DNA from: Candidatus Delongbacteria bacterium
GTDB taxonomy: Bacteria; CAIWAD01
NCBI GenBank assembly: GCA_020634015.1
Contig: JACKCN010000001.1
Location: forward strand, 789,001-853,000
Direction of reading: 5' to 3'
DNA length: 64,000 nucleotides
Of this stretch, positions 9,831 through 18,728 are shown one piece after another; positions within the stretch are counted from its first letter, which is position 1, and every line of letters begins with the position of its first letter. The notes under the pieces are model-generated. The model saw only the letters and a program-made list of their open reading frames with translations, did not search any database and was not told the origin of the DNA. Position numbers and translations under genes: made by a program.

Positions 9831-9847
9831 AATGACTGACAGTCATT
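9831..9847. promoter_or_regulatory. TetR-type operator O2, perfect palindrome
   Basis: AATGACTGACAGTCATT is a perfect 17-bp palindrome centred on A9839. It lies 30 bp upstream of the TetR start codon, just downstream of the predicted transcription start. A bound repressor would block early elongation of the TetR-receptor transcript. Confidence 0.75.
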
Positions 9848-9860
9848 TTCAGCGGGGGCA

Positions 9861-9889
9861 AGAGTAATGACTGCCAGTCAGTTTGTCAA
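9861..9889 (-). promoter_or_regulatory. Sigma-70-like promoter for the tetR-TonB-receptor operon
   Basis: On the minus strand a consensus -35 box TTGACA (9889-9884) and a weak -10 box TACTCT (9866-9861) are separated by exactly 17 bp. The spacer holds operator O1, which fits repressor occlusion of RNA polymerase. The -10 box matches consensus poorly, so the call rests on the -35 box, the spacing and the operator position. Confidence 0.5.
9866..9882. promoter_or_regulatory. TetR-type operator O1, near-perfect palindrome
   Basis: AATGACTGCCAGTCAGT repeats the O2 palindrome with the same half-site (TGACTG-N-CAGTCA) and one mismatch in the flank. It exactly fills the spacer between the predicted -35 and -10 boxes. 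The two operator centres are 35 bp apart. Confidence 0.75.
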
Positions 9890-10089
9890 CCCGAGTGCAA
9901 ATTTTCGGTAACATTTCTGGCAAGTGCTTGTTTGGATTGATCTTGAAAATCGTTCTGGTTCATATCCGCCGTTTGCATTTCTTCGGTCTTCCCGTCAAGA
10001 CCCCCTGCAGCGGGGCCGATTCAAGCCCCTGCGGCCCGGACCGGGGGCGCCCGCTGCGGCGGTGTAAGGACCAAACGGGAGTATCAACC

Positions 10090-12468
10090 ATGACCTTCAG
10101 GCGCACCCTTGTCGCACGCACCCTTCTGAGCACACTGCTGGCCCTGCCCCTGGTGACGCAGGCCCAATTGAGTGGACCCGAGACCGAAGCCGTCTACGGT
10201 GGACGCATCAACGCGATCGTCTGCCTTCCCGTTTCCGACACACACACGCGCGTATTCATCGCCACGGAAAGCGCCAATTCGCTGTTCTCGGCGGACTTCC
10301 ACACGGATGCGGTGCCCGATGGCGACGGCACCTTCACCGTGCTGCCCGATGCAGACGCGGATGCCGGTCTGGGATCCGGCATTCGTGAACTGGCCGTGGA
10401 TGCCAACACGGGCCTGCTCTTCTTTCTGCTGCAGGATCAGGGAATCCAGCGCATCAGCACGGACGAAGGCAGCCTGAGTCAGGTGGCCAGCGGCAACTTC
10501 AACTGCCTCCTGATTCACGACAGCGTGCTGTACTCGGTATCCGGTGGGCAACTGCACGCCAGCAGCATTGACGAAGAGAACGGCGATCTGGTCGCCCTGC
10601 CCTGGTCGCCGCTGAGCATCGGCGGCATGCCGGGAGGCATCGGCAGACTGGCGATCGGCGAATGGGATGGTGAGACACACCTCCTTGGCTTCTCGAACGG
10701 AGCGGCACAGCCCCTCTGGGTGATCGACGACGCCCTGGCCGAGATCAGCGGTTCCAGTTCCTTCGTGGCGATTCCCACCACGGGCCTGACCACGCCCCAG
10801 GACTGGACGGCCTTTGGCGTGGCCCCCGACGGACGGCTCTTTCTGGGCGGGCGGATCGGTCAGGAGCCCAATCATCACAAGGCCGTGGCCATCTACGACC
10901 CTGAGACCGAAAACTGGAACGAGATCGACACGGAGATCGGCGGCACCAGTGGCAGCAATCTTTGCTTCGCCGGGGACGCGGAATCCTACAGCGTCTACTT
11001 CGGCACCGCCTGGAGCAACGGCATGGGTGAAACCGGAAGCTGGACTCCCATGGGCGGGGGCGGCTTCGAGACACATCCCAACGATGGGGCAGTGGCCACC
11101 GATCCCAATGACGGTGCGGTCGTCTACATGACCACCGACCAGGGTCTGGGACGCTCACTCGATCAGGGATTCAGCCTCAGCGAGATCGACGAGGGCATCG
11201 AGGCGGTCCAGGTGGGCGATCTGGAAATGGACAGCGGCAAGGACACTGCCTGGCTGGCCAGCAAGGCCGGCATTCGCTGTGTGCGAAACTACCAGAGCAG
11301 CCCCGAGTGGAGCGTGGCGATCTTCCCCAACAACGATGGCTCGCCCTACCATTCCGTCGCGATGGACACCACCGATCACAGTGGAAACACGGTCTTCGTG
11401 GGCAACTCGCGCGTGTACCGCTCCACCAATGGTGGCACCAGCTGGGACATGCTGCTGGATGCCAGCCAGGCGCCCTGGAATCTGAACTTCTTCTGCAGCG
11501 TGATGGCTCTGGAGGTGGACCCGTCCAACGGACAGCGTGTGGCCGCCGGTTGGTTCAGCGGCAACCCCGGGGGCAAGGGACTGATCGCGATCAGCGAGGA
11601 TGGTGGTGACACATTCTCCGTGCTGGACCCCAGCCCGATCCCCAGCGATGGCATGGATGTCAACGATCTGCTCTTCTGCCAGGAGGATGGTCAGTCGGTA
11701 CTGTACGCCGGTGTGGACTATCGCTACAGCGACAGCACGGCCACCAGCAATGGCGTCTACCGCATCACGGGATCCACGGATGAGGGCTGGACTGCGGTGA
11801 AGGAACTCAACTGGGCCGTATCGATCAAGGATCTGGCCCGTGATTCAGAGGGCGGAATCTATGCGGTGGGCGCCGACCTGAGCGATCACGCCGTGGCCTA
11901 TTGGCGCAACCCGGTCAGTCAGGAATGGGAAACGTTGACCCAGTCGGGATTTCCGAGCAACGGCGAAGCCAGTGCGGTCACGGTGGGCGACGATGGTGCC
12001 GGCGGGGAAATGCCCTATGTGGCGGTGAATACGGAGATCCTGACCCTGGCCGAGGGGGCAAGCGCCTGGAGCAGCGATTACAGCTATCCCAACGGCACCC
12101 GGATCCAGGTTCTGTATTACGACGAATTGCTGGTGGGCACGGGCACCGGCCTCTACGGCCACCCACCGCTCACCACCCAGGTGAATGCCCCGGCCGAGCG
12201 GCCCTCCAGCCTGCAGGTGCTGGGGGCCTGGCCCAATCCCTTCAACCCGTCGACACGCATCGGCTTCCGCCTGACCCACCGAGTGCAGGCCCGGATGGAA
12301 ATCTTCAATCTGGCCGGCGAGCGGGTGGCCACCCTGTTGGACGATACCCTCGAGGCGGGTGAGCACGAGCTGGACTGGAATGCGGGTGCCGAGGCCTCGG
12401 GCCTGTACATCTGCCGCCTGTCCGGTGGTGGCCAATCCAGCCAGTTCAAGCTGATCCTGCTGCGATAG
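10090..12468 (+). CDS. Secreted beta-propeller (BNR/YVTN-like) protein with C-terminal sorting domain
   Basis: A 792-residue exported protein of unknown role. The ATG at 10090 follows GGGAG. A signal peptide (MTFRRTLVARTLLSTLLALPLVTQAQ) leads to a long repetitive beta region with BNR/sortilin-like Asp-box motifs such as VYRSTNGGTSWDML and IAISEDGGDTFSV, suggesting one or two propellers. The last about 85 residues are a FlgD-like/Por sorting domain (AWPNPFNPSTRIGFRL, then LAGERVATLLDD and LEAGEHELDW) ending in ILLR. Such tails direct export and surface attachment in FCB bacteria. No catalytic residues of sialidases stand out. It may be a surface sensor, adhesin or carbohydrate-binding protein. 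Confidence 0.8.
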   Translation: MTFRRTLVARTLLSTLLALPLVTQAQLSGPETEAVYGGRINAIVCLPVSDTHTRVFIATESANSLFSADFHTDAVPDGDGTFTVLPDADADAGLGSGIRELAVDANTGLLFFLLQDQGIQRISTDEGSLSQVASGNFNCLLIHDSVLYSVSGGQLHASSIDEENGDLVALPWSPLSIGGMPGGIGRLAIGEWDGETHLLGFSNGAAQPLWVIDDALAEISGSSSFVAIPTTGLTTPQDWTAFGVAPDGRLFLGGRIGQEPNHHKAVAIYDPETENWNEIDTEIGGTSGSNLCFAGDAESYSVYFGTAWSNGMGETGSWTPMGGGGFETHPNDGAVATDPNDGAVVYMTTDQGLGRSLDQGFSLSEIDEGIEAVQVGDLEMDSGKDTAWLASKAGIRCVRNYQSSPEWSVAIFPNNDGSPYHSVAMDTTDHSGNTVFVGNSRVYRSTNGGTSWDMLLDASQAPWNLNFFCSVMALEVDPSNGQRVAAGWFSGNPGGKGLIAISEDGGDTFSVLDPSPIPSDGMDVNDLLFCQEDGQSVLYAGVDYRYSDSTATSNGVYRITGSTDEGWTAVKELNWAVSIKDLARDSEGGIYAVGADLSDHAVAYWRNPVSQEWETLTQSGFPSNGEASAVTVGDDGAGGEMPYVAVNTEILTLAEGASAWSSDYSYPNGTRIQVLYYDELLVGTGTGLYGHPPLTTQVNAPAERPSSLQVLGAWPNPFNPSTRIGFRLTHRVQARMEIFNLAGERVATLLDDTLEAGEHELDWNAGAEASGLYICRLSGGGQSSQFKLILLR

Positions 12469-12508
12469 CCATCCGGCGGATCGACCGCCGTGACAATGCC
12501 CTCAACCG

Positions 12509-12550
12509 CCCCCCGTCCCGGGTCTTGCCAAGCCGGGTCGGGGGGCATTT
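12509..12550 (+). terminator. GC-rich terminator hairpin
   Basis: CCCCCCGTCCCGG (12509-12521) pairs with CCGGGTCGGGGGG (12533-12545) with one internal mismatch and an 11-nt loop, followed by CATTT. It lies 40 bp past the stop of the beta-propeller gene and ends that transcript before the protease gene. Confidence 0.7.
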
Positions 12551-12680
12551 AAGTTGTACCCGGACACGCTTTTTCCAAAGTTGGGCGGTCGCCCGAGGGC
12601 CCCCCATCCCCCAGCCTGATGGCCATTCCAGGGATCCTGCGCCCCCACGTTCTTGTCCAGCCCGACTCCGGAGGAGATCC

Positions 12681-15194
12681 ATGACCCGTTTCCGTTCCCT
12701 TTCCATCATTGTGGCCCTGGCCCTGTTCACGGGCCTGAAGCCGTTGTCTGCCCAGGTCAGCGCGGGTGGTTCGCCCCCCAGCCTGCTGCGCAGTGCCGAT
12801 CTCGGGCCCGCCCCGGCAGCGCTGGTCTTTGCCCGACCCGATGTGGACGCCCTGCTGCTCGAAGACGAGCAGGAAGGCAAGGATGTGCCGCTGCGTTTCG
12901 GCACGCCGCACGAGGTCTCCTTCTCGCCACAGGATTCGGGCCAGTGGGATACGCTGGCCGACGGCACGCGCATCTGGCGCCTGGCCCTGCACTGCGACGG
13001 CGCCACCAGCATCAATCTGATCTACGAGAACTTCCTGTTGCCGCACGGGGCCGATTTCTTCGTGTACACTCCCGACCACGCCACCGTGCTGGGAGCGTTC
13101 ACCGAGTTCAACAACAAGCCCGACGGTGTCTTCGCCACCCAGCCCCTGCCCGGTGAAGACTGTGTGCTGGAGTACGTGCAGCCAGCGGATGTGCGTTTCA
13201 ACCCCGACTTCCGCGTGGTGAGTGTGATCCACGGCTACCGCGACATCTTTGGCTTCGCGCGTGACGCCAGCCGCGACTACAATGACTCGGGCAACTGCAA
13301 CAACAACGTCAACTGCCCCGAGGGAACGAACTGGACCGAAGAAATCAACAGCGTGGCCATGATCCTCACCGGCGGCGGATTCCGGGTCTGCACCGGCGCG
13401 ATGATCAACAATGTGCGCGAGGACCAGACCCAGTACTTCCTGACCGCCAACCACTGTCTGGGCGGCGAGACCAGCTGGATCTTCATGTTCAACTACCAGA
13501 GCGCGGGCTGCGGCAACCAGGACGGCCCCACCACGGATACGGTGCAGGGTGCGATCCTGCGGGCCAGCCACTCCGATTCCGACTTCGCCCTGCTGGAACT
13601 GACCGAACCGATTCCCTTCAATTACAACGTGACCTACTCGGGCTGGGATCGTCGCGATCAGGCCTCCACCGCCAGTGTCTGCGTGCATCACCCCAGTGGC
13701 GACATCAAGAAGATTTCCTTCGACAACGACCCAGTGGACAATGGAACCTGGTCGGGAACGCCCGCCAACAGCCACTGGCACATCGCCGCCTGGGATGATG
13801 GCACCACCGAACCGGGCAGCTCGGGCTCGCCGCTCTACAACCCCAATCACCAGATCGTGGGGCAGCTGCACGGTGGCCAGGCCAACTGCTCGAACAACGT
13901 CAACGATTACTACGGCAAATTCTCGCTGTCCTGGGATGGCCATTCCGGCAACAACCAGCAGCTGAAACACTGGCTGGACCCGGACAACACGGGCACCGAC
14001 ACCATTGGTGGATCCGAGTCCAACCCCACCGATCGTCCCAATCTGCTGGCCGACGGCAATCAGCCGCTGGACCCCGAAGACCTGCTGAATCCAGGCTTCA
14101 GCGGCCAGTTCATCGTGCACCTGCAGAACACGGGTCTGCTGGCCACGGGCATCACGGGTACGCTCTCGACCCTCAGCAACCTGATCAACATCACGGACAC
14201 CCAGGGTTCCTGGCCCGATCTGCCCAACATCACGGGCGCCTGGAACACGGACAATCCCTTCCGCTTCAGCATCAGTCCCGAGGCTCCGCTGGGCAGCCTG
14301 GTGAATCTCTCGGTGACCCTCACCGCCGATGAGGGCTATACCGTGACCCGCACCTTCTCGATCGAGATCGGTGTGCGAGAAGTCTTCCTGGAAGATGATT
14401 TTTCCACGGACCAGGGCTGGACCCTGGGCGAAGGTTGGCAGATCGGTGTCACAGTCGAAGGGGGTGGACAGGATGGCGACCCCGACCCAGCCACAGATCA
14501 CAGCCCCAGTTCGGACAACCGCATCCTGGGCTTCGTGCTGGGCGGCGACTACCCCAACAACATGCCCGCAACCAGCTGGGCCTATTCTCCGCTCTACGAC
14601 CTGAGCAACCGACTGGACACCCAGATCCAGTTCTACCGCTGGCTGGGCATCGAAGCCAGCTTCTGGGACCAGGTCACCCTACAGGTCTGGGACGGTGCCA
14701 GCTGGGTGGAACTGTGGAGCAATTCCCAGGACCTGTCCGACGGTCTCTGGCTGGAGCGCATCTATGATGTGAGCGACTGGGCCGATGGCAACCCGGCCTT
14801 CCAGATCCGCTTCGGCCTTGGCCCCACCAACGGCAACACCACATTCTGCGGCTGGAACGTGGACGATCTGAGCATGCTGGCCTTCAACACGGACATCCCC
14901 ATCGTGTACGACCCACCGCTGGTTGCTGCTCCGGTGCGCGAGGGCAATGATCTGGTGCTCAACTGGACTCCCCAGAGCGACAGCCCCTACTACCGGGTGG
15001 AATGGCGCCACACAGCGGATTCCGGCGATGCCTGGCAGACCGTCGCCTGGACCGACGCTCCCCGCCTGCGAGTCAGCCGCGGCTACGCTCTGCTGGGCCC
15101 CACGGGCCTGTTCCGGGTATTCGCCACCGACCGGGTGCCGCCGCGCATCTCGGCCGTGTCTGCCGTGGATGCGGAGTCCCTGCTGGACGACTGA
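12681..15194 (+). CDS. Secreted trypsin-like serine endopeptidase, lysyl-endopeptidase type
   Basis: An 837-residue secreted protease. The ATG at 12681 has a strong GGAGGAG site. A signal peptide (to SAQ, about 25) precedes a pro-region. The S1-type catalytic domain has His258 (LTANHC), Asp301 (SDFALLEL) and Ser381 (PGSSGSPLY), with paired cysteines as in Achromobacter lysyl endopeptidase. The GSSGSP context supports that subfamily. The C-terminal half holds an Ig-like segment, a jelly-roll/MAM-like domain (about 570-745, starting DDFSTDQGW) and a short FN3-like tail. Unlike the sorting-domain proteins around it, it lacks the PNPFNP domain, so it may be released. Lysine specificity is inferred from family resemblance only. 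Confidence 0.85.
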   Translation: MTRFRSLSIIVALALFTGLKPLSAQVSAGGSPPSLLRSADLGPAPAALVFARPDVDALLLEDEQEGKDVPLRFGTPHEVSFSPQDSGQWDTLADGTRIWRLALHCDGATSINLIYENFLLPHGADFFVYTPDHATVLGAFTEFNNKPDGVFATQPLPGEDCVLEYVQPADVRFNPDFRVVSVIHGYRDIFGFARDASRDYNDSGNCNNNVNCPEGTNWTEEINSVAMILTGGGFRVCTGAMINNVREDQTQYFLTANHCLGGETSWIFMFNYQSAGCGNQDGPTTDTVQGAILRASHSDSDFALLELTEPIPFNYNVTYSGWDRRDQASTASVCVHHPSGDIKKISFDNDPVDNGTWSGTPANSHWHIAAWDDGTTEPGSSGSPLYNPNHQIVGQLHGGQANCSNNVNDYYGKFSLSWDGHSGNNQQLKHWLDPDNTGTDTIGGSESNPTDRPNLLADGNQPLDPEDLLNPGFSGQFIVHLQNTGLLATGITGTLSTLSNLINITDTQGSWPDLPNITGAWNTDNPFRFSISPEAPLGSLVNLSVTLTADEGYTVTRTFSIEIGVREVFLEDDFSTDQGWTLGEGWQIGVTVEGGGQDGDPDPATDHSPSSDNRILGFVLGGDYPNNMPATSWAYSPLYDLSNRLDTQIQFYRWLGIEASFWDQVTLQVWDGASWVELWSNSQDLSDGLWLERIYDVSDWADGNPAFQIRFGLGPTNGNTTFCGWNVDDLSMLAFNTDIPIVYDPPLVAAPVREGNDLVLNWTPQSDSPYYRVEWRHTADSGDAWQTVAWTDAPRLRVSRGYALLGPTGLFRVFATDRVPPRISAVSAVDAESLLDD

Positions 15195-15213
15195 GGCAGA
15201 TCATGAACCAGAA

Positions 15214-15254
15214 ATGGCCCGCTCATGAAGACTCATGAGCGGGCCATTTTCATT
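15214..15254. terminator. Strong terminator shared by convergent genes
   Basis: A perfect 15-bp stem (left arm 15214-15228, right arm 15233-15247, loop AGAC) is followed by TTTCATT on the plus strand. It lies 20 bp after the protease stop and just before the end of the oppositely oriented cutC gene, so it probably terminates both. Confidence 0.85.
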
Positions 15255-15274
15255 GGTGCGATTCAGGCGCTCGC

Positions 15275-16006
15275 TCAGCACGGCGCCCGGTGTGTCAGAC
15301 GTACCAGCTTGCGCACCAGCGCGGCCTCGACGTGCCCGTCCCGCATCACACAGGAATGGGCGTGCAGGGAAATCCGTCGCCCGGCAATCGGCAGCTCCTG
15401 AAGCAGGCGTGCCGCAAGAAGGTGAGTGAGGCCGCCCCCGATCACCAGTTCGATCCGGTTGCCTGCTGCGCACAGACTGCTTGCCAGGCGCTGCGCCCCC
15501 TGTGCCACGCCCGCACTGTGCAAGCCCGGGCTGCCACTGCTGAGCACGCGCGAGACTCCGGCGCGCGCCAGAGCGGACAGTCCGTTCTCGGGATGCGCCA
15601 GCTCATCGTAGGCCCGATGGAAAGTGACCGACAATCCGCGCGCATGAGATCGTTCCAGCAGGCGATTCAAGACCGGCCAGTCAAGATGTGCCCCACGCAG
15701 AGCTCCCAGCACGACTCCATCGGCTCCCTCGTCGGCACAGCAATCGATCTGGTCCAGCATGCGGGAGAGAACCCGTGGTCCGATCTCGACGTGCGTGTTG
15801 CGCGGCCGCACCAGTACCTGCAAGGCCACATGAGCCGGCAGCAGGCGGCGCGCCTGACGCATGTCGGCTGCAGCCGGTGTGACTCCACCACAGGCCAGCT
15901 CCCGGCAGAGCTCCACGCGTGCGGCGCCCCCGGCCATCGCCTGACGCAGGCTCCGTCGCAGCGCGAAGCGGTCATCGGCCGGAATGCAGATCTCAACCGG
16001 AATCAT
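15275..16006 (-). CDS. cutC: CutC family protein (copper homeostasis)
   Basis: A 243-residue cytoplasmic TIM-barrel protein of the CutC family. The ATG at 16006 follows GGGGAGAG; an upstream in-frame ATG at 16090 lies inside a terminator hairpin and is unlikely. Family signatures are visible: VEICIPADD at the start, RVELCRELACGGVTP (about 35-50), then VTFHRAYDEL and RVLSSGSPG. CutC was named for a copper-tolerance phenotype in E. coli, but its biochemical role is still uncertain. It follows a secreted sorting-domain gene across a terminator, so it is probably transcribed on its own. Confidence 0.93.
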   Translation of the reverse strand: MIPVEICIPADDRFALRRSLRQAMAGGAARVELCRELACGGVTPAAADMRQARRLLPAHVALQVLVRPRNTHVEIGPRVLSRMLDQIDCCADEGADGVVLGALRGAHLDWPVLNRLLERSHARGLSVTFHRAYDELAHPENGLSALARAGVSRVLSSGSPGLHSAGVAQGAQRLASSLCAAGNRIELVIGGGLTHLLAARLLQELPIAGRRISLHAHSCVMRDGHVEAALVRKLVRLTHRAPC

Positions 16007-16055
16007 GCTCTCTCCCCTGCTCCAGCCTTTGTCACTCGAATTGTGGCAAGGAGCA

Positions 16056-16087
16056 TAAACAAAGGCGCCCCGACAAGTCGGGGCGCC
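16056..16087 (-). terminator. Intrinsic terminator after the invasin-Ig-like sorting protein
   Basis: GGCGCCCCGAC (16064-16074) and GTCGGGGCGCC (16077-16087) form a stem of about 10 bp with a tight loop. On the minus strand it is followed by TTTGTTTAT. It lies 32 bp past the stop of the gene ending at 16119 and upstream of cutC. Confidence 0.8.
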
Positions 16088-16118
16088 CAAGGCAAAGATG
16101 CAGGTGATACCAGGGGGA

Positions 16119-17672
16119 CTACTTCATCAGCACCAGTTTGTTGCTGGCGCGCAGGCTGCCCTGCTCGAGGGTGTAGTAGTACACGCCCGAGGACAGGTTG
16201 CTGGCGTCGAACACCACACTGTGGCTGCCGGCGGGGGCCATTCCTTCGAAGAGGGTGGCGACGGTCTGGCCGGCCAGGTTGCGCACCACGAGGCTGGCGA
16301 TGCCGGTCTCGGGCAGGCTGAACTCAATGGTCGTGCTGGGGTTGAAGGGATTGGGATAGTTCTGACCCAGGCTGAACGTGCCGGGCAGGTCGTTGGCCGA
16401 CGCGGGACGATCCCAGAAGACCAGCGCGATGTTGGAGAGGGCGGGGTCGCCATTGCTGTCCAGGAAGGACGCACGGGCCTGGTCCATGCCGACGACGGCG
16501 CTGCTGTAGCTGAACTGAGCCTGGCCGGCGCCATTGGTGACCAGCACGCCCGAACCCAGACCGGTGTTCGGTCCGGCAATGATGTCGATCTCGACGTCGC
16601 GACCGACGACGGGGTCACCATTGTCGTCCTGCAGGGTGGCGGTCAGGGTGTGCATGCTGCCCACGGTGCGGTTGGCCAGACCGGGGGTCAGCACGGCGCC
16701 TTCGTTCACCACCACCGCGAAGGTGATCAGCATGTGCGCGGCAAAGATGTTGTCGTCACCGGAAGGATTCACGGTGTGCACCAGCATGGAGGTGTCGCCA
16801 TTGTTGATGAAGGGCGTCACATCGTACAGTTCGTCGTCGGTGCCCACGGCGAAGGGCACGCAGGGATCACCTTCGAAGGGATCCAGCGGATTGGCACGGT
16901 CGTCGCCGATGCCGCCCACCGTGATCAGCGCGCCGTTGGCGAACTCACCGTCATCGGTGTGTCCGGCGTCGGAGGTCAGGCGCTGGCCGTTGATGTCGAC
17001 CTGGCTGTTCTGGCAGGGATCCTGGCCCTGAGCACCAAAGGAAATCGCCAGACCCAGTTCGATCACGGTGTTGGCGTCGATCTCGACGGGGGCACCGAAG
17101 CCGATCGAGAAGTCATCACCCAGGGTGGACTGGCCACCGAAGGCGATCACGGCGGTCTGGACCAGGTCCGTGTCGGGATCGTCGAAGATCACGTACAGGG
17201 CACTGCCGTCGATGCTTCCGCACTCGGTGACGACCAGATCATTGATGCCGGCAGGCGCCACATCGATGACCGGAGCCACGATGTCGGTCACATCGGCCCA
17301 GTGATTGTTGTTGTTGATCGGTCCGGCCACGATCATGTCCCAGCTCACGCCCGACCCGGCCAGGGTGACGCAGCCATCGGCGATCACGGCATTGCTGAAA
17401 CCCTGGCTCGCGGTGGCCAGATAGGCACTGCGCACCGTGGCGCTCGCACTGGGCTTGTCCACCTGGATCAGGCCAGTGGGACCGGTCATTCCAACACCAT
17501 CGGCAGACAGAGTGATCTGACCGGATTCCACGATCAACACATCACCCAGACTGCGACCACCGCTTGCATGCAGGTAATCGGTACTGCCCACCCCTGCCGG
17601 ACGAGCGGCAGCCAGCACGGCAGTTGCCAGCAGGGCTGCGCCCACACTGATGAATTCGAAACGCTTGCTCAT
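16119..17672 (-). CDS. Secreted Ig-like protein with C-terminal sorting domain
   Basis: A 517-residue exported protein. The ATG at 17672 has GGGGGA upstream. After the signal peptide (to AAARPAGVG) a beta-rich region of about 290 residues resembles surface-protein domains of the DUF3344 type (patterns such as RSAYLATASQG, WADVTDIVAPVIDVAPAG and DGSALYVIFDDPD). A bacterial Ig-like domain of invasin type follows (about 325-420, LTATLQDDNGDPVVGRDVEI). The C-terminal sorting domain (GQNYPNPFNPSTTIEFSLPE to KLVLMK) covers the last 85 residues or so. Substrate or partner is unknown; surface adhesion or structure is a reasonable inference. It is flanked by its own terminator and an upstream gene-free region. 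Confidence 0.8.
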   Translation of the reverse strand: MSKRFEFISVGAALLATAVLAAARPAGVGSTDYLHASGGRSLGDVLIVESGQITLSADGVGMTGPTGLIQVDKPSASATVRSAYLATASQGFSNAVIADGCVTLAGSGVSWDMIVAGPINNNNHWADVTDIVAPVIDVAPAGINDLVVTECGSIDGSALYVIFDDPDTDLVQTAVIAFGGQSTLGDDFSIGFGAPVEIDANTVIELGLAISFGAQGQDPCQNSQVDINGQRLTSDAGHTDDGEFANGALITVGGIGDDRANPLDPFEGDPCVPFAVGTDDELYDVTPFINNGDTSMLVHTVNPSGDDNIFAAHMLITFAVVVNEGAVLTPGLANRTVGSMHTLTATLQDDNGDPVVGRDVEIDIIAGPNTGLGSGVLVTNGAGQAQFSYSSAVVGMDQARASFLDSNGDPALSNIALVFWDRPASANDLPGTFSLGQNYPNPFNPSTTIEFSLPETGIASLVVRNLAGQTVATLFEGMAPAGSHSVVFDASNLSSGVYYYTLEQGSLRASNKLVLMK

Positions 17673-18005
17673 ACGTCCCCCTTGTGTAATTGACCAGAAG
17701 CCGCACACCACGGCCTCTGGTTCCGGATCCAAAAAACGTTCGACTGACGGCGGAGAGATCCGCTGATTTTGCTGACCTGGATGTGGCAAACCCAATGCCA
17801 CTTCCTATGTCGCTGATATATCTGTACTTGCAGAAATTGGTTTTGTCACTAATGGCGAGAATCATACGAAAGTGCCGGAAATCGTACAGAATGACTGCCG
17901 AAGTCAATGCAGAAGAAACACCCTGTCCAGGGTGTCGAAGGCGGGGAGCAGGAGGGGGAAAGGCGGAAACAGCGCCGGGCCCTTTCGGACCCGGCGCGGA
18001 AGATG
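17673..18005. other. Gene-free stretch with upstream region and a terminator hairpin
   Basis: This 333-bp stretch has no credible gene. The part near 17790-17900 is AT-richer than its surroundings and is the probable promoter zone of the minus-strand gene starting at 17672. I could not fix convincing -35/-10 boxes. The part next to 18006 holds the hairpin listed separately. Confidence 0.6.
17972..17997 (-). terminator. Terminator hairpin after the downstream cohesin gene
   Basis: GCGCCGGG (17972-17979) pairs with CCCGGCGC (17990-17997), with two further pairs inside after one mismatch. On the minus strand TGTTTCC follows. It lies just past the stop codon at 18006 and closes the two-gene unit formed by 18729-21092 and 18006-18698. 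Confidence 0.65.
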
Positions 18006-18698
18006 TCAGGGATGATCCACCCGGATCTGGTACAGGGCCTGTGGCCAGGCGGCCACCGACGTATCCACCCAGGTGGTGTCGGAGGTGGTCTGAACGGAGG
18101 TCCAGGGTCCGGTCATCTCCACTGATCGGTAGACCGTGAAGAAATTGGCGTTCAGCACACGCCCCCAGCTGAGCAGCTTGTCACCATTCAACTGGTGCAC
18201 AATGCGCAGCGGCGGCACCTGGCAGACCTGGTGCTCGATGCCCGTACCCAGATCGACCGCAATGGACTGGTTGTCCAGATCGCGGAACTCGGCAGCGACG
18301 ATGGCCAGCGTTTCAATGCCGCATCCCACCGCTTCGAAGGTGATGTGCAGCAGGTCACCGGGGCCTTGAACCCCGGAAATGCCTCCGAGAATGGCGTAAT
18401 CCACGCGCACCAGAGTCACACCGTTGATCAGCTCGTCGTTCCAGTAGAGAAAACTGGGCGAGTGCTCCAGCAACAAGCTTCCCTGATTGATCGAGTAGAT
18501 GTCGACAATGGAATTCTCGTAGAGCAGATCCAGAGTGAATCCGCGCATGTCGGCCAGACCGCCGTCCACATTCACGGTCAGGGTGATCAGTTCTCCCGGT
18601 TCCACCACAATGTCCTGGATGGAATAGCTCAAGGTCTGCGCGTACGCGCCAGAGGCCAACAGCCCACAGCTCACAGCATTCAGAATCAGTTTGTTCAT
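18006..18698 (-). CDS. Small secreted cohesin-FN3 protein, array end A
   Basis: A 230-residue exported protein. The ATG at 18698 follows GGAG; a TTG six codons earlier is an alternative. After a signal peptide (to AYAQ) comes a cohesin-like beta domain (about 22-150). Its typical elements are an opening IQDIVVEPGELITLTVNVD, a core RGFTLDLLYENSIVDI, and a late strand GPGDLLHITFEAVG. A short FN3-like domain closes the protein (about 155-230). There is no sorting domain, lipobox or membrane segment, so it is probably periplasmic or released. It lies 30 bp downstream of a large dockerin-like protein and likely shares its mRNA. In cellulosomes cohesins bind dockerins; binding here is inferred. Confidence 0.72.
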   Translation of the reverse strand: MNKLILNAVSCGLLASGAYAQTLSYSIQDIVVEPGELITLTVNVDGGLADMRGFTLDLLYENSIVDIYSINQGSLLLEHSPSFLYWNDELINGVTLVRVDYAILGGISGVQGPGDLLHITFEAVGCGIETLAIVAAEFRDLDNQSIAVDLGTGIEHQVCQVPPLRIVHQLNGDKLLSWGRVLNANFFTVYRSVEMTGPWTSVQTTSDTTWVDTSVAAWPQALYQIRVDHP

Positions 18699-18728
18699 GG
18701 CTCCAGTCTCCAGCAAGGCGATCGTCGT

